Below, one piece after another: positions 15,997 through 23,993 of a DNA stretch of 64,000 nt. Source of the stretch: Lachnospiraceae bacterium (GTDB lineage: Bacteria > Bacillota > Clostridia > Lachnospirales > Lachnospiraceae); the NCBI GenBank assembly GCA_022792335.1, contig JAAWAV010000021.1, positions 27,275 to 91,274 on the forward strand. The letters are read 5' to 3'. Every line of letters begins with the position of its first letter. Within the stretch, counting starts at the first letter, position 1. Made by a program: the position numbers and the translations under genes. The notes under the pieces are model-generated. The model was not told the origin of the DNA, did not search any database, and saw only the letters and a program-made list of their open reading frames with translations.

Positions 15997-18207
15997 TTAT
16001 AACTCCTCAAGACGTTTGTCCAGGCTGGAATAGCGCCTCTGTTCCGTCTCATTCTGAGCCATAGCCAGAAAGGTTTCCGCAAGTCCCACAATACAGACAC
16101 AAGACCTGGCTCTGGTGACTGCTGTATAAAGAAGATTTCTCGTCATTAACATCCGTGGACCGGAAAGGAGCGGAATGACTACTGCAGCATATTCACTGCC
16201 CTGAGCCTTATGAATGGTAATGGCGTAGGCCAGCTCCAACTCATGGAACCCTTCAAAGTCGTAAACGACAACTTTTCCCTCATCAAACTCTACTTTCATC
16301 TCCTCCGCAAAAACATTGATCTCCTTTACAATACCGATATCGCCGTTAAAGACCCCCGTCCCGTGGTCTGCTATCGTCCCACTCTGGCCTGGGATTTCCC
16401 ACTCTAGCTGATAATTGTTTCTAATCTGCATAACCTTATCGCCCTCGCGGAATATTCCTTGGCTCCACTCCCTTTCCGCTTTCTTTCCGTCCGGCGGATT
16501 CAAATATTCCTGGAGGATTCGGTTCAGCCGTTCCACTCCCAACGCTCCCTTGCGCATGGGCGTGATAACCTGAATATCGTATTCAGATACTCCCAGATAC
16601 TCCGGCAGTTTTCGACACAATAGTCCAATGACTGCATTGATCACCGCGTTGGCGTCCGGTCGTTTCACAAACAGGAAATCTCGGCTCCTCCCATGGACGT
16701 CCACCGGCTCCCCCCGATTGATCCGATGTGCATTGACAATAATATCACTGGCCTCCGCCTGTCTGAAAATCCTGGTCAGCCAGACCACATGGAACCGATC
16801 CGACTGGATGATATCCTTCAGCACATTTCCCGGCCCTACGCTGGGGAGCTGATCTCTGTCTCCCACCAGGATCAGCCTGGTCCCTGCCGCCACTGCATCT
16901 AAGAGGGAATCCATGAGCTGAATATCCACCATGGACATCTCGTCGATGATGATTACATCTGCTTCCAGAGGATTCGTCCTGTTTCTGGAAAACCGAACCT
17001 TTTCCTGTTCCTCCTCCTGCATCCCATTGAGCTCCAAAAGACGATGGATCGTCCTTGCCTCGCGCCCGGCCGCCTCCGACATACGTTTGGCCGCCCGCCC
17101 CGTAGGCGCCGCCAGCTCGATTTTCAACCCTTCCAGCTCAAAAAAACGGATGATCGCTCTGATGGTGGTGGTCTTTCCTGTTCCCGGACCTCCAGTAATC
17201 ACCAGAACCCCCCTGGCGGCTGCCCCTCGTACTGCTTCCCGCTGTTTTTCGTCCAGCTTCTGGCCTTCTTCTTTTTCAATCCGGGAAAGTCTGGAACTTA
17301 CCTCTTCCTCCGACATCTCCCAGGAAAAATCCAGCTCCAGAAGCCGCTTGGCCGCTGTCATTTCCATATAATAATATTTCGCCGCATAGACGATGGGTCC
17401 GCTTTCTTCTTTCTTGACAATCAGCCGCTTATCCATAACCAGGTCCATCACATACTCCTCAATGGAGGGCAGGTCCACGCCCAAAAGCCGGTTGGTCCCC
17501 TGCCAGAGCTCCTCCATGGGCAGATACGTATGCCCTCCTGTAATGGCCTGTAAAAGTGTATACAGAATCCCGCTCTTAATCCGATAGTCAGAATCTGACC
17601 GGATCCCTGCTTTTACGGCAATGTCATCGGCAATTTTAAATCCCACCCCGGCAATATCATCAGCCAGGCGGTATGGATTCTGTTCTATAATGGTATAAAG
17701 TTCAGAACCGTACTGCCGAAAGATCTTTGCCGCCAGATTCAGAGAAATCCCATATTTCTGCAAAAACAGCACTGCTTCGCGCATATCCCGTTTTTCTGCT
17801 ATCTGACTTCCAAGCTCCATGGCCATCCGTTCGCTGATTCCTTTTATCTGAACCAGCCGTTCCGGCTCCTCCTCCAGGATCCGAAAAGTATCTTCCCCGA
17901 ATTTTTTTACAATCCGCGCCGCCAGCGCCGGTCCGATTCCCTTTATGGCTCCGGAACTTAAATACCGCTCTATGGACATGGCATCCTCCGGCGCCTCTAC
18001 CTGGTAGGACTCCACCACGAGCTGTTCTCCGTAAACAGGATGCGTCTTTACAATGCCCTCCGCCTTTATGTACTCCCCCTCTTCCAGCATGGAGAGGGAG
18101 CCGACCACCGTGGTCTCTTCTCCTCCGCCAAACAGTTCCACCACCGCATAGCCGGTTTCTTCATTCCGATATACGATTTTGTTTACATAACCAGAAACAG
18201 TTTCCAT
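15997..18207 (-). CDS. recD2: ATP-dependent RecD2-like DNA helicase
   Basis: The 736-residue length, the N-terminal OB-like and helix-hairpin-helix region (IKGIGPALAARIVKKFGEDT, VQIKGISERMA), Walker A GGPGTGKTTTI near 345, DEMSMVD and the C-terminal AITIHKAQGSEYAAVVIPL motif identify RecD2, a 5'-3' superfamily 1B helicase independent of RecBC that acts in DNA repair and fork stability. The ATG has GGAGGAG upstream. A hairpin at 18237-18269 lies in its 5' region. Confidence 0.96.
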   Translation of the reverse strand: METVSGYVNKIVYRNEETGYAVVELFGGGEETTVVGSLSMLEEGEYIKAEGIVKTHPVYGEQLVVESYQVEAPEDAMSIERYLSSGAIKGIGPALAARIVKKFGEDTFRILEEEPERLVQIKGISERMAMELGSQIAEKRDMREAVLFLQKYGISLNLAAKIFRQYGSELYTIIEQNPYRLADDIAGVGFKIADDIAVKAGIRSDSDYRIKSGILYTLLQAITGGHTYLPMEELWQGTNRLLGVDLPSIEEYVMDLVMDKRLIVKKEESGPIVYAAKYYYMEMTAAKRLLELDFSWEMSEEEVSSRLSRIEKEEGQKLDEKQREAVRGAAARGVLVITGGPGTGKTTTIRAIIRFFELEGLKIELAAPTGRAAKRMSEAAGREARTIHRLLELNGMQEEEQEKVRFSRNRTNPLEADVIIIDEMSMVDIQLMDSLLDAVAAGTRLILVGDRDQLPSVGPGNVLKDIIQSDRFHVVWLTRIFRQAEASDIIVNAHRINRGEPVDVHGRSRDFLFVKRPDANAVINAVIGLLCRKLPEYLGVSEYDIQVITPMRKGALGVERLNRILQEYLNPPDGKKAEREWSQGIFREGDKVMQIRNNYQLEWEIPGQSGTIADHGTGVFNGDIGIVKEINVFAEEMKVEFDEGKVVVYDFEGFHELELAYAITIHKAQGSEYAAVVIPLLSGPRMLMTRNLLYTAVTRARSCVCIVGLAETFLAMAQNETEQRRYSSLDKRLEEL

Positions 18208-18236
18208 CCGGTTTCTCCTCCTGTATGTCCATCTGC

Positions 18237-18269
18237 CGGAGCTCTTTTGGTATTGCCAAAAAGGCTCCG
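18237..18269. repeat. Inverted repeat upstream of recD2
   Basis: Nearly perfect hairpin with arms CGGAGC-TCTTTTGGT and CCAAAAAG-GCTCCG around a 4-nt loop. No T-tract follows on the minus strand, so it may be an mRNA leader structure or a terminator relic rather than a working terminator. Confidence 0.6.
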
Positions 18270-18319
18270 AAAGCCCATGGCTTCCGCAGCCTCTCTTTGA
18301 AAAATCAACATTGTAAGAT

Positions 18320-18378
18320 TACCGTCGGTTGACAGGAACCTACAGCTCTACGCTGCATATTTCTGTCAACCGGCAGTA
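18320..18378. repeat. Short copy of the dispersed inverted-repeat element (copy 3)
   Basis: A 59-bp unit with ends TACCGTCGGTTGACAG (18320-18335) and the complement of TACTGCCGGTTGACAG (18363-18378), 14 of 16 pairing. It keeps the ends of copies 1 and 4 but has almost no interior, so it folds as one hairpin. It lies between the mreB stop and recD2. Confidence 0.75.
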
Positions 18379-18387
18379 AGGTTGTCC

Positions 18388-19386
18388 TCAGTCGGAATCC
18401 CTTTGTCCATGCATAAATTCAATAAACTTTCCTGTACCAATCGCCACTGCAGTCAAAGGCTCCTCAGCAATGACCGTATTGATTCCTGTTTTTTCCTCAA
18501 TCAGTGCGTCCAGGCCGCTGAGCAGACTGCCGCCTCCTGTCATCACAATACCTCTGTCGTATACATCCGCCGCCAGTTCCGGGGGAGTCCTCTCCAGTAC
18601 ATTGTGTACGGCGTCCACGATCTGCATGGCGGGCTCTCTGAGCGCCTCCAGAGTCTCGTCTGAAGTAATGGTAATGGTCTTGGGGAGGCCAGTCACCAGG
18701 TTCCGGCCCCGGACATCCATCGCCACAAGCTCCGGCCGTTTGAAGGCACAACCAATCTGGATCTTAATCTCTTCTGCCGTTCTCTCGCCAATCAGCAGAT
18801 TGTGTTTCTTCCTCATAAAACGGACAATCGCCTCGTCAAAATCGTCGCCGGCCACCTTGACGGAAGTGCTGACCACTGTTCCGCCCAGGGAGATCACCGC
18901 AATATCGGCAGTGCCGCCGCCGATATCCACGATCATATTTCCGCAGGCCTTGGAAATATCAATGCCAGATCCAATGGCAGCCGCCACAGGCTCCTCAATG
19001 ATCGACACCTCCCTGGCTCCTGCCTGATAAGTGGCGTCTTCCACAGCCTTCTTCTCTACCTCCGTCGCTCCGCTAGGTATACAGACACTGATCCTCGGCT
19101 TTCTCAGGGTTTTCTTCCCAAGCGCCTTTCGGATAAAATATTTTAACATTTTTTCCGTCACCGTATAATCAGAAATAACTCCCTGGCGCAGCGGCCGGAC
19201 AGCCACGATATTCCCCGGTGTTCTTCCAATCATCAGACGCGCCTCCTCGCCGATGGCTTTGATCTGATTGCTGTCCCGGTCAAAAGCCACGACTGAGGGT
19301 TCTTTTAATACGACACCTTTTCCTTTTATATAAACCAATATGCTGGCAGTACCCAAATCAATTCCGATATCCGTTGATAATAACAT
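18388..19386 (-). CDS. mreB: MreB/Mbl family rod-shape actin homologue
   Basis: The 332-residue product shows all actin-family ATP-binding blocks: phosphate 1 DIGIDLGTASILVY, connect 1 EPVAAAIGSG, phosphate 2 NMIVDIGGGTADIAVISLGG and adenosine TGGGSLLSGLD. It forms membrane filaments that guide lateral wall synthesis. No mreC or mreD is adjacent; with spoIIID 3.3 kb away the locus resembles the spoIIID-mbl arrangement of bacilli, so Mbl-type is plausible. A good promoter lies upstream. Confidence 0.95.
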   Translation of the reverse strand: MLLSTDIGIDLGTASILVYIKGKGVVLKEPSVVAFDRDSNQIKAIGEEARLMIGRTPGNIVAVRPLRQGVISDYTVTEKMLKYFIRKALGKKTLRKPRISVCIPSGATEVEKKAVEDATYQAGAREVSIIEEPVAAAIGSGIDISKACGNMIVDIGGGTADIAVISLGGTVVSTSVKVAGDDFDEAIVRFMRKKHNLLIGERTAEEIKIQIGCAFKRPELVAMDVRGRNLVTGLPKTITITSDETLEALREPAMQIVDAVHNVLERTPPELAADVYDRGIVMTGGGSLLSGLDALIEEKTGINTVIAEEPLTAVAIGTGKFIEFMHGQRDSD

Positions 19387-19431
19387 TTTCTTTCCTCCTA
19401 TGCTGTTCGCTGCCCGTTTCTAATCCTTTAT

Positions 19432-19459
19432 ATTATAAACAATTTTCTGGGTTTTTCAA
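19432..19459 (-). promoter_or_regulatory. Predicted sigma-A promoter of mreB
   Basis: On the minus strand -35 TTGAAA (19454-19459), 16-nt spacer, -10 TATAAT (19432-19437), 46 bp before the mreB ATG. Confidence 0.75.
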
Positions 19460-19576
19460 TTCCATTTTCAAAACTCCCTGGAAATTTTGTATTTCCATAA
19501 AATTTCTTTTAGGTTCTTAATGTTTTTTTCATAGTCTGAACATATTTTGGTCACATTTTCTCCGTATACTATAGGC

Positions 19577-19690
19577 ATACCAATTGAGGTTGGTATAAAC
19601 AAGCTTTTTCATACTCACGCCCGGCAGCTTAAGGCTGCCGGGTCCCCCCCTTTTATTCCCACCCGGTCAAACGGGTGTGTTTTATTTTTG
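19577..19690 (+). ncRNA. Candidate structured small RNA with a C-rich linker
   Basis: Three hairpins in 114 nt of non-coding sequence: ATACCAA/TTGGTAT (19577-19583 with 19590-19596), CCCGGCAGC/GCTGCCGGG (19620-19642), and CACCCG/CGGGTG (19660-19677) followed by TGTTTTATTTTT as a terminator. Between hairpins 2 and 3 is unpaired TCCCCCCCTTTT (19643-19654), which could pair with ribosome binding sites, as C-rich motifs do in known Gram-positive sRNAs. TATACT at 19565-19570 is a possible -10 but no good -35 is seen. I cannot assign it to a known family. Confidence 0.5.
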
Positions 19691-19759
19691 GAATTATCCA
19701 TATTTTCTCCCAATGGCAAAAAGGAACACCTTCCGAATGGAAAAAAACGAGGGTTCTAT

Positions 19760-19809
19760 CCCTATCTTTAGAAAATCTTTCTTTAAAAAAGCCAGGCGAT
19801 AGGGTTTTT
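19760..19809 (+). terminator. Possible plus-strand terminator
   Basis: CCCTATC (19760-19766) and GATAGGG (19798-19804) with TTTTT after it. The loop is long (31 nt), so this is weak. Confidence 0.3.
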
Positions 19810-19819
19810 ACTTTTTTTC

Positions 19820-20779
19820 TTACTTTTCTTTTTTCTTCTGTTTCTCCTGTCTGCGTCTCTCATACCACTTGACCTGTTCCTCGCGCACCTGAGAAAATTC
19901 TTCTTTAAACTTTCCCGAAGTGGCAGTCGGATTCCGTCGGAACATCTTAAGCTTCAGATAAGCCATCCGTTCTGTCTGGGATTCATTTTCCCGTTTCAGA
20001 GATTTTAACCGCTCTTTTAATCCGGAGAGTGCGCGGATATCTTCCTGCTCTCCTTCTCCAGGCGTTCCTGTCAGGGCATTCAGCCGCTCATTCACTGCAT
20101 CCACCAAAGCATTCAGGCGTTCTCCGGCCGAACTCTTTCCAAACTCCATAAGCCTGTCCCCAAAAGATTCTGCCAGATTCTCCCATAGATTCCCAAGACG
20201 TTCGGAAAACTGCTCTGCCAGCTCTCCAACTTCTTTCTTAAACCGTACTCTGGCATCCAGCATGTCCCGGATCCCCAGAGCAACTTTCACAGACACCACT
20301 GTGTCACACACAAATATCACAGATATCACGACCACCGCCACCAGTACCGTAATCCAGGAAAGCCCCAGGACAAACTCTTCCACCGGCCTGTGGATGTATT
20401 GATTTAAAAGTACGGTAAACAGTCCCCAGCACAGGGAAGAGGACAGACAGATAACTCCCTTGTAACTAAACTTCTGATTGCTGTAATCCCAGTATTTCAC
20501 TTTGAAAATCGCTTCCATGGCAAGGCCGACTACCAATTCTAGCAGCGTGGCTCCTACCATACCGGCCAGAAACATGAGCACAAGGTGTTCTCTGAGTTTA
20601 AGCGTCACAAGCAGCATCACCACTGCTCCAGACCCATAAATCGGCAGCATAGGCGAATGAAGGAAGCCCCTGTTTACAAAACGGCGCTTCCTGATCGATA
20701 CATAGCTGCTTTCAAAACACCAGCCCAAAAAACAGTAGATATAAAAAAACAGCAGCCACTGCTGAATGGAATAGCTCAT
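19820..20779 (-). CDS. Putative ABC transporter permease, CmpB family
   Basis: The 319-residue protein starts with FFYIYCFLGWCFESSYVSI and VNRGFLHSPMLPIYGSGAV, the signature of the ABC_trans_CmpB (PF06541) family common in clostridia. About five membrane helices occupy residues 1-170; the remainder is a charged, probably coiled-coil cytoplasmic tail (180-319). No partner ATPase is nearby, and transport substrate is unknown. Its 5' region (20780-21030) holds an intrinsic terminator, suggesting attenuation or a separate small RNA. Confidence 0.85.
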   Translation of the reverse strand: MSYSIQQWLLFFYIYCFLGWCFESSYVSIRKRRFVNRGFLHSPMLPIYGSGAVVMLLVTLKLREHLVLMFLAGMVGATLLELVVGLAMEAIFKVKYWDYSNQKFSYKGVICLSSSLCWGLFTVLLNQYIHRPVEEFVLGLSWITVLVAVVVISVIFVCDTVVSVKVALGIRDMLDARVRFKKEVGELAEQFSERLGNLWENLAESFGDRLMEFGKSSAGERLNALVDAVNERLNALTGTPGEGEQEDIRALSGLKERLKSLKRENESQTERMAYLKLKMFRRNPTATSGKFKEEFSQVREEQVKWYERRRQEKQKKKEK

Positions 20780-20847
20780 ATTCTTACCCCCTGCATATCC
20801 AGTCTAGTGCAAGTACCGCCTTCTGTCAACCCCAATCCAGCCTTTGT

Positions 20848-21022
20848 AAAAAGCCGCGCCCCTGTCTGTCGTTTCTCCAAACCAGGGGCTGCGAAGTGCG
20901 GAGCCTCTCTCTAAACAGACGAAAGGCTCCGGCCGCTGCCTCTTTGAACCATAAACTTGCGTCCCATGTGCCGCAACCGGACCGGAAGAACTCCGGCAGC
21001 CCACAGCAGTAAGAAATGGATG
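20848..21022 (-). ncRNA. Candidate structured leader or small RNA ending at an intrinsic terminator
   Basis: On the minus strand a TATAAT (21029-21034) predicts a start near 21022. About 90 nt on is a hairpin CGGAGCCT/AGGCTCCG (20924-20931 with 20899-20906), then a stem CAGGGGC/GCCCCTG (20883-20889 with 20858-20864) extended by GC pairs and followed by U5 (20848-20852). It lies 69 nt before the CmpB gene, so it is either an attenuator leader or a stand-alone RNA. It contains GGGACGC..., but I could not match it to a known riboswitch class. The rest of 20780-21350 holds no gene. Confidence 0.45.
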
Positions 21023-21350
21023 TCTGTTATTATACCCCATTTCTTTCAAATTACAGAATATCCGACTGAAATCGACAGATTTTTCTGCGCAATTTTCTCC
21101 TTTCGACATCAATACCATCCATAACAATAGAAAAACTCCGGGGCTATCGCTTTAATGAGCCGTTTCTCTTGGCTTGAATGTTTGTTTTAAGATGTTTAAA
21201 TTTGAGCACTTTTCACTGGAAAAATCCGGTCTGCTCCGAAGGCTTATCACTTCAAAACAGACCGAAAATCTCTGTATCCCATTTAATTATTCAAACGTCC
21301 TAATTATCTCCATCCTATCTTTCAGAGAAAAACAGGAAAGATATCCTGTA

Positions 21351-22394
21351 TCAGTCCATCTCCTCCTCCACATGTTCCGCTTTTTCTGGAAATCTGGCAT
21401 CGACAAACTGTTTCTTTACCAGAAGAAAATCCTCCATATCCATCAGGATATGATACAGGAGCGCCCGGTGCTCAAACTCTTCTGCGTTTGTCGGCAAAGG
21501 TTCCTTCTCCATATCGCTGAAGATTTCCTTCAGCCGTCTAAGTTGTGGTTCTGGTACGTTTAATTCCAGTACATAATCCGTCATGTAAAGCATATAGTCC
21601 GCCACCAGCCTGGCCTGGTCCGGCATCGTCCGAAGCCGCCGCAGTTCAGAGTGAAGATGATACAGCACTTTGCACTGATCCATTCGCATTTCAAAATAAT
21701 CAATGTAATATCCAGGGTCTGAGCGAAAGGAATTTTCCTGATATTCGTAAGACTCCCTGATATATTCGTGAATGCGTTCTTCCAGACGGCAGATATGATC
21801 CCAGACATTGATCTGCATCGGTTTATCTGAAAGATAGGCGGCTGTCTCTCCCAGAATTAACTGCATCTGCTCTTCAATATAAACCATCTGCTCCCGCAGA
21901 TGTTCTTTCTGGCTGCGATTATGGTGAAAAAGATTGAGCACAAAAGCGATGGCGCTCCCAATAAATACCAGCAGAAATTCATTCAGAAAAAAAGAGGGAC
22001 TGAAATCAAGCGTTGTCAGAAAATGGGTCCCGATCACCGCATTGACTGACAAGGTTGCCATCCAGCCCGATGCCTGACACATGAGAACGGTCAGAAAAAT
22101 AAAGATTCCAAAAGCAAGCCACTCGCTTCGAAAGGGAATAAAGGTGATCCAAGAAAATAAAACAACAACTGCAAAAGTCACAAACCGGGCGATGGAAAGC
22201 TTGATTGTACCACGTTTCGTCGTAACCAAAGTCAGCAGCGTCACAATGCCTGCTGAAGCTGAAAACTGCAACTCAAGAAGTTCTGCCACATAAATGGCAA
22301 TACTGCTTCCCACTGCAATTTTCGCGGCAAGCATCAGCATCTTGATGATCTGTCTTTTTCCTGGCAGTAACCTTTTCTTTAACTGTTCTCCCAT
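21351..22394 (-). CDS. Aromatic acid exporter family protein (ArAE/DUF939-like)
   Basis: The 347-residue product has five or six N-terminal membrane helices (about 20-160) followed by a long helical cytoplasmic domain rich in Glu and Leu. The N-terminal sequence with AAKIAVGSSIAIYVAELL and SAGIVTLLTLVTTKRGTIKLSIARF matches the ArAE_1 (FusC-like) half-size family in Firmicutes. Family role: efflux or membrane homeostasis; substrate is unknown. GAGAGGGTGAGGT lies just before the ATG. Confidence 0.85.
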   Translation of the reverse strand: MGEQLKKRLLPGKRQIIKMLMLAAKIAVGSSIAIYVAELLELQFSASAGIVTLLTLVTTKRGTIKLSIARFVTFAVVVLFSWITFIPFRSEWLAFGIFIFLTVLMCQASGWMATLSVNAVIGTHFLTTLDFSPSFFLNEFLLVFIGSAIAFVLNLFHHNRSQKEHLREQMVYIEEQMQLILGETAAYLSDKPMQINVWDHICRLEERIHEYIRESYEYQENSFRSDPGYYIDYFEMRMDQCKVLYHLHSELRRLRTMPDQARLVADYMLYMTDYVLELNVPEPQLRRLKEIFSDMEKEPLPTNAEEFEHRALLYHILMDMEDFLLVKKQFVDARFPEKAEHVEEEMD

Positions 22395-22441
22395 ACCTCA
22401 CCCTCTCCTTCGTGTCCCAGTTTACAATTATCTCCTGATCT

Positions 22442-22643
22442 TACCATCGGTTGGCAAGCGCATACACGGTCGGAGAAGGAGAAAAATTTCCCTCTTTCCG
22501 ACTTTTCGACTCCATCTGCAAGGATTTGACTACTTTTCAAAGCGGACGACAGAGGCGTACTGGAGTACGCCGATAGAAAGCAACACGAAAAAACCGTCCA
22601 ATCATGCAGGTTGAAGCGTGTGTGTCCTTGTCAATCGATGGTA
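22442..22643. repeat. Dispersed inverted-repeat element (copy 4)
   Basis: A 202-bp element with ends TACCATCGGTTGGCAAG (22442-22458) and the complement of TACCATCGATTGACAAG (22627-22643). The interior shares the copy-1 core GCGTACTGGA-GTACGC followed by GA..GAAAG.AAC. Located between the ArAE gene and spoIIID. Confidence 0.8.
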
Positions 22644-22721
22644 TAAACATTCCTTCCTCTTCGATGGCCGCCCATTCTATCGGAATTGCTGTTCCTTTCT
22701 GTTATTATATCATCCTCTTAT

Positions 22722-23003
22722 CTATAAAGTAAACACATGATTGTCTTTCGGTGGAACCTGATGAAGGTATTTTTCCTTCGTAGCCATCCCTCCCCGGATA
22801 TGCCGCTCCGACTTGTTCACATCCAGCACCAGACGGGCTTTTGAGGCCAGCGCGGGATTGATCCGTACAAGACGGTCTGTGACGTCTTTATGTACCGTAC
22901 TCTTGCTGATTCCGAACTTTTTTGCAGTCTGACGCACGGTCGCGTTGGTTTCAATAATATAAGTGGCAATCTCCACTGCCCGCTCTTCAATATAATCTTT
23001 CAA
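22722..23003 (-). CDS. spoIIID: Sporulation transcriptional regulator SpoIIID
   Basis: The 93-residue protein has the SpoIIID helix-turn-helix TVRQTAKKFGISKSTVHKDVTDRL (about 26-49) and the conserved basic C-terminal segment NKSERHIRGGMATKEKY that contacts the minor groove. It controls mother-cell genes under sigma-E. Full family length, alone in its transcript, with spoIID, the SpoIIQ-like gene and mreB in the preceding 10 kb. Confidence 0.97.
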   Translation of the reverse strand: MKDYIEERAVEIATYIIETNATVRQTAKKFGISKSTVHKDVTDRLVRINPALASKARLVLDVNKSERHIRGGMATKEKYLHQVPPKDNHVFTL

Positions 23004-23249
23004 GGCTTAGCCCCTGCAACTGTTTTTTACATATTATGCAGGAGCACCACAGATTATTAATCACTGAAAAGCGCTCATGGGTTCTGCTTCTTTATATTAT
23101 TAGAACTTTTGTTATCAGAAATTCATCTATGATGTTCCAGTTCTAGAAAAAACTGGAAATAGTCTGCCTCCTCTTTCCTCCATCTGCTCTGTTATAGATC
23201 ACTTAAGAATCCAATTTCTCCCCAAATTTATACAATTAACAATAGGAGC

Positions 23250-23283
23250 TATCGCATTGATAGACACAACTATCAATGCGATA
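23250..23283. repeat. Perfect 14-bp palindromic hairpin
   Basis: TATCGCATTGATAG (23250-23263), six-base loop ACACAA, then the exact complement CTATCAATGCGATA (23270-23283). No T-tract on either side. The remaining 23004-23330 spacer shows no gene. Confidence 0.7.
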
Positions 23284-23330
23284 ACCCCTAGTTCTCTCTT
23301 ACTCTAAGATTCCCACCGACTGTTCCACTG

Positions 23331-23915
23331 TCATTCACTTTTATACAGATTTCGGATTTCCTTCAAATATTTTCTGTATCCTTTGATGAGCGCGGGAGGG
23401 GTGTTCAGTCGAACCTGGCAGCCAAATCCGGCCAACCAGCCATAAAATGCTTCCCCCGGATTTACTCTGAGCCGAAGGACCTTACCTCCGGCCTTTTTTC
23501 CCGGTTTTTCTCTGATAGAAACTGCTTCTCCAAGTTCCTTTTGAATCACAGCCGCCATTCCTTCCTCACAGGAAAGCTCTACCTTGGTATCTCCGGAAAA
23601 CCGCTCGTACCTCTCTCTCTCCCTGGAGGGCGCCGAAACTTCCTTCCGTTCCCAGCCAGAGACAGAAAGAAGCCCGTCTGTTCCCTTTTCCGACAGATAA
23701 TATCCCGCCATGCGGCCCCGTCTCACAGTTACAGGATAGCCAAAGTCGCGAAGAGCGCCCAAATCGTCATAAATTCGTTTCCGTTCTGCCCGGATTCCAT
23801 GACTGGCCAGCTCACCCAAAATCGCTTTCATGGTCACCACATGCGTTTCGTCACTCTGCTCCAAAAGCTTCAGGATATACAAAATCTTCAGTTTCTGATT
23901 CGCCGCCCTCGCCAT
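23331..23915 (-). CDS. HTH/WYL-type transcriptional regulator, short form
   Basis: A 194-residue protein with an N-terminal winged helix (NQKLKILYILKLLEQSDETH...IRAERKRIYDDLGALRDFGYPV) as in DeoR/WYL regulators. Residues 105-194 resemble the C-terminal extension (WCX) of WYL proteins (VLRLRVNPGEAFYGWLAGFGCQV...YRKYLKEI), while the canonical WYL core seems shortened. Such regulators sense ligands such as nucleotides or DNA ends; the target is unknown. Neighbouring malQ is 78 bp upstream in the same direction, so a link is possible but not shown. Confidence 0.85.
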   Translation of the reverse strand: MARAANQKLKILYILKLLEQSDETHVVTMKAILGELASHGIRAERKRIYDDLGALRDFGYPVTVRRGRMAGYYLSEKGTDGLLSVSGWERKEVSAPSRERERYERFSGDTKVELSCEEGMAAVIQKELGEAVSIREKPGKKAGGKVLRLRVNPGEAFYGWLAGFGCQVRLNTPPALIKGYRKYLKEIRNLYKSE

Positions 23916-23993
23916 ATTCAGCCCTCCTTTCTGTCATTCCCTACATCCGGTTTCTTTCCATCGTCGAGGTTGTGTCTCCTCCGGTCCCATTGA

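Noticed and set aside
20804..21127. A 107-codon minus-strand frame over the CmpB leader.
   Set aside because: It runs through strong hairpins and a terminator and has no protein-like features.
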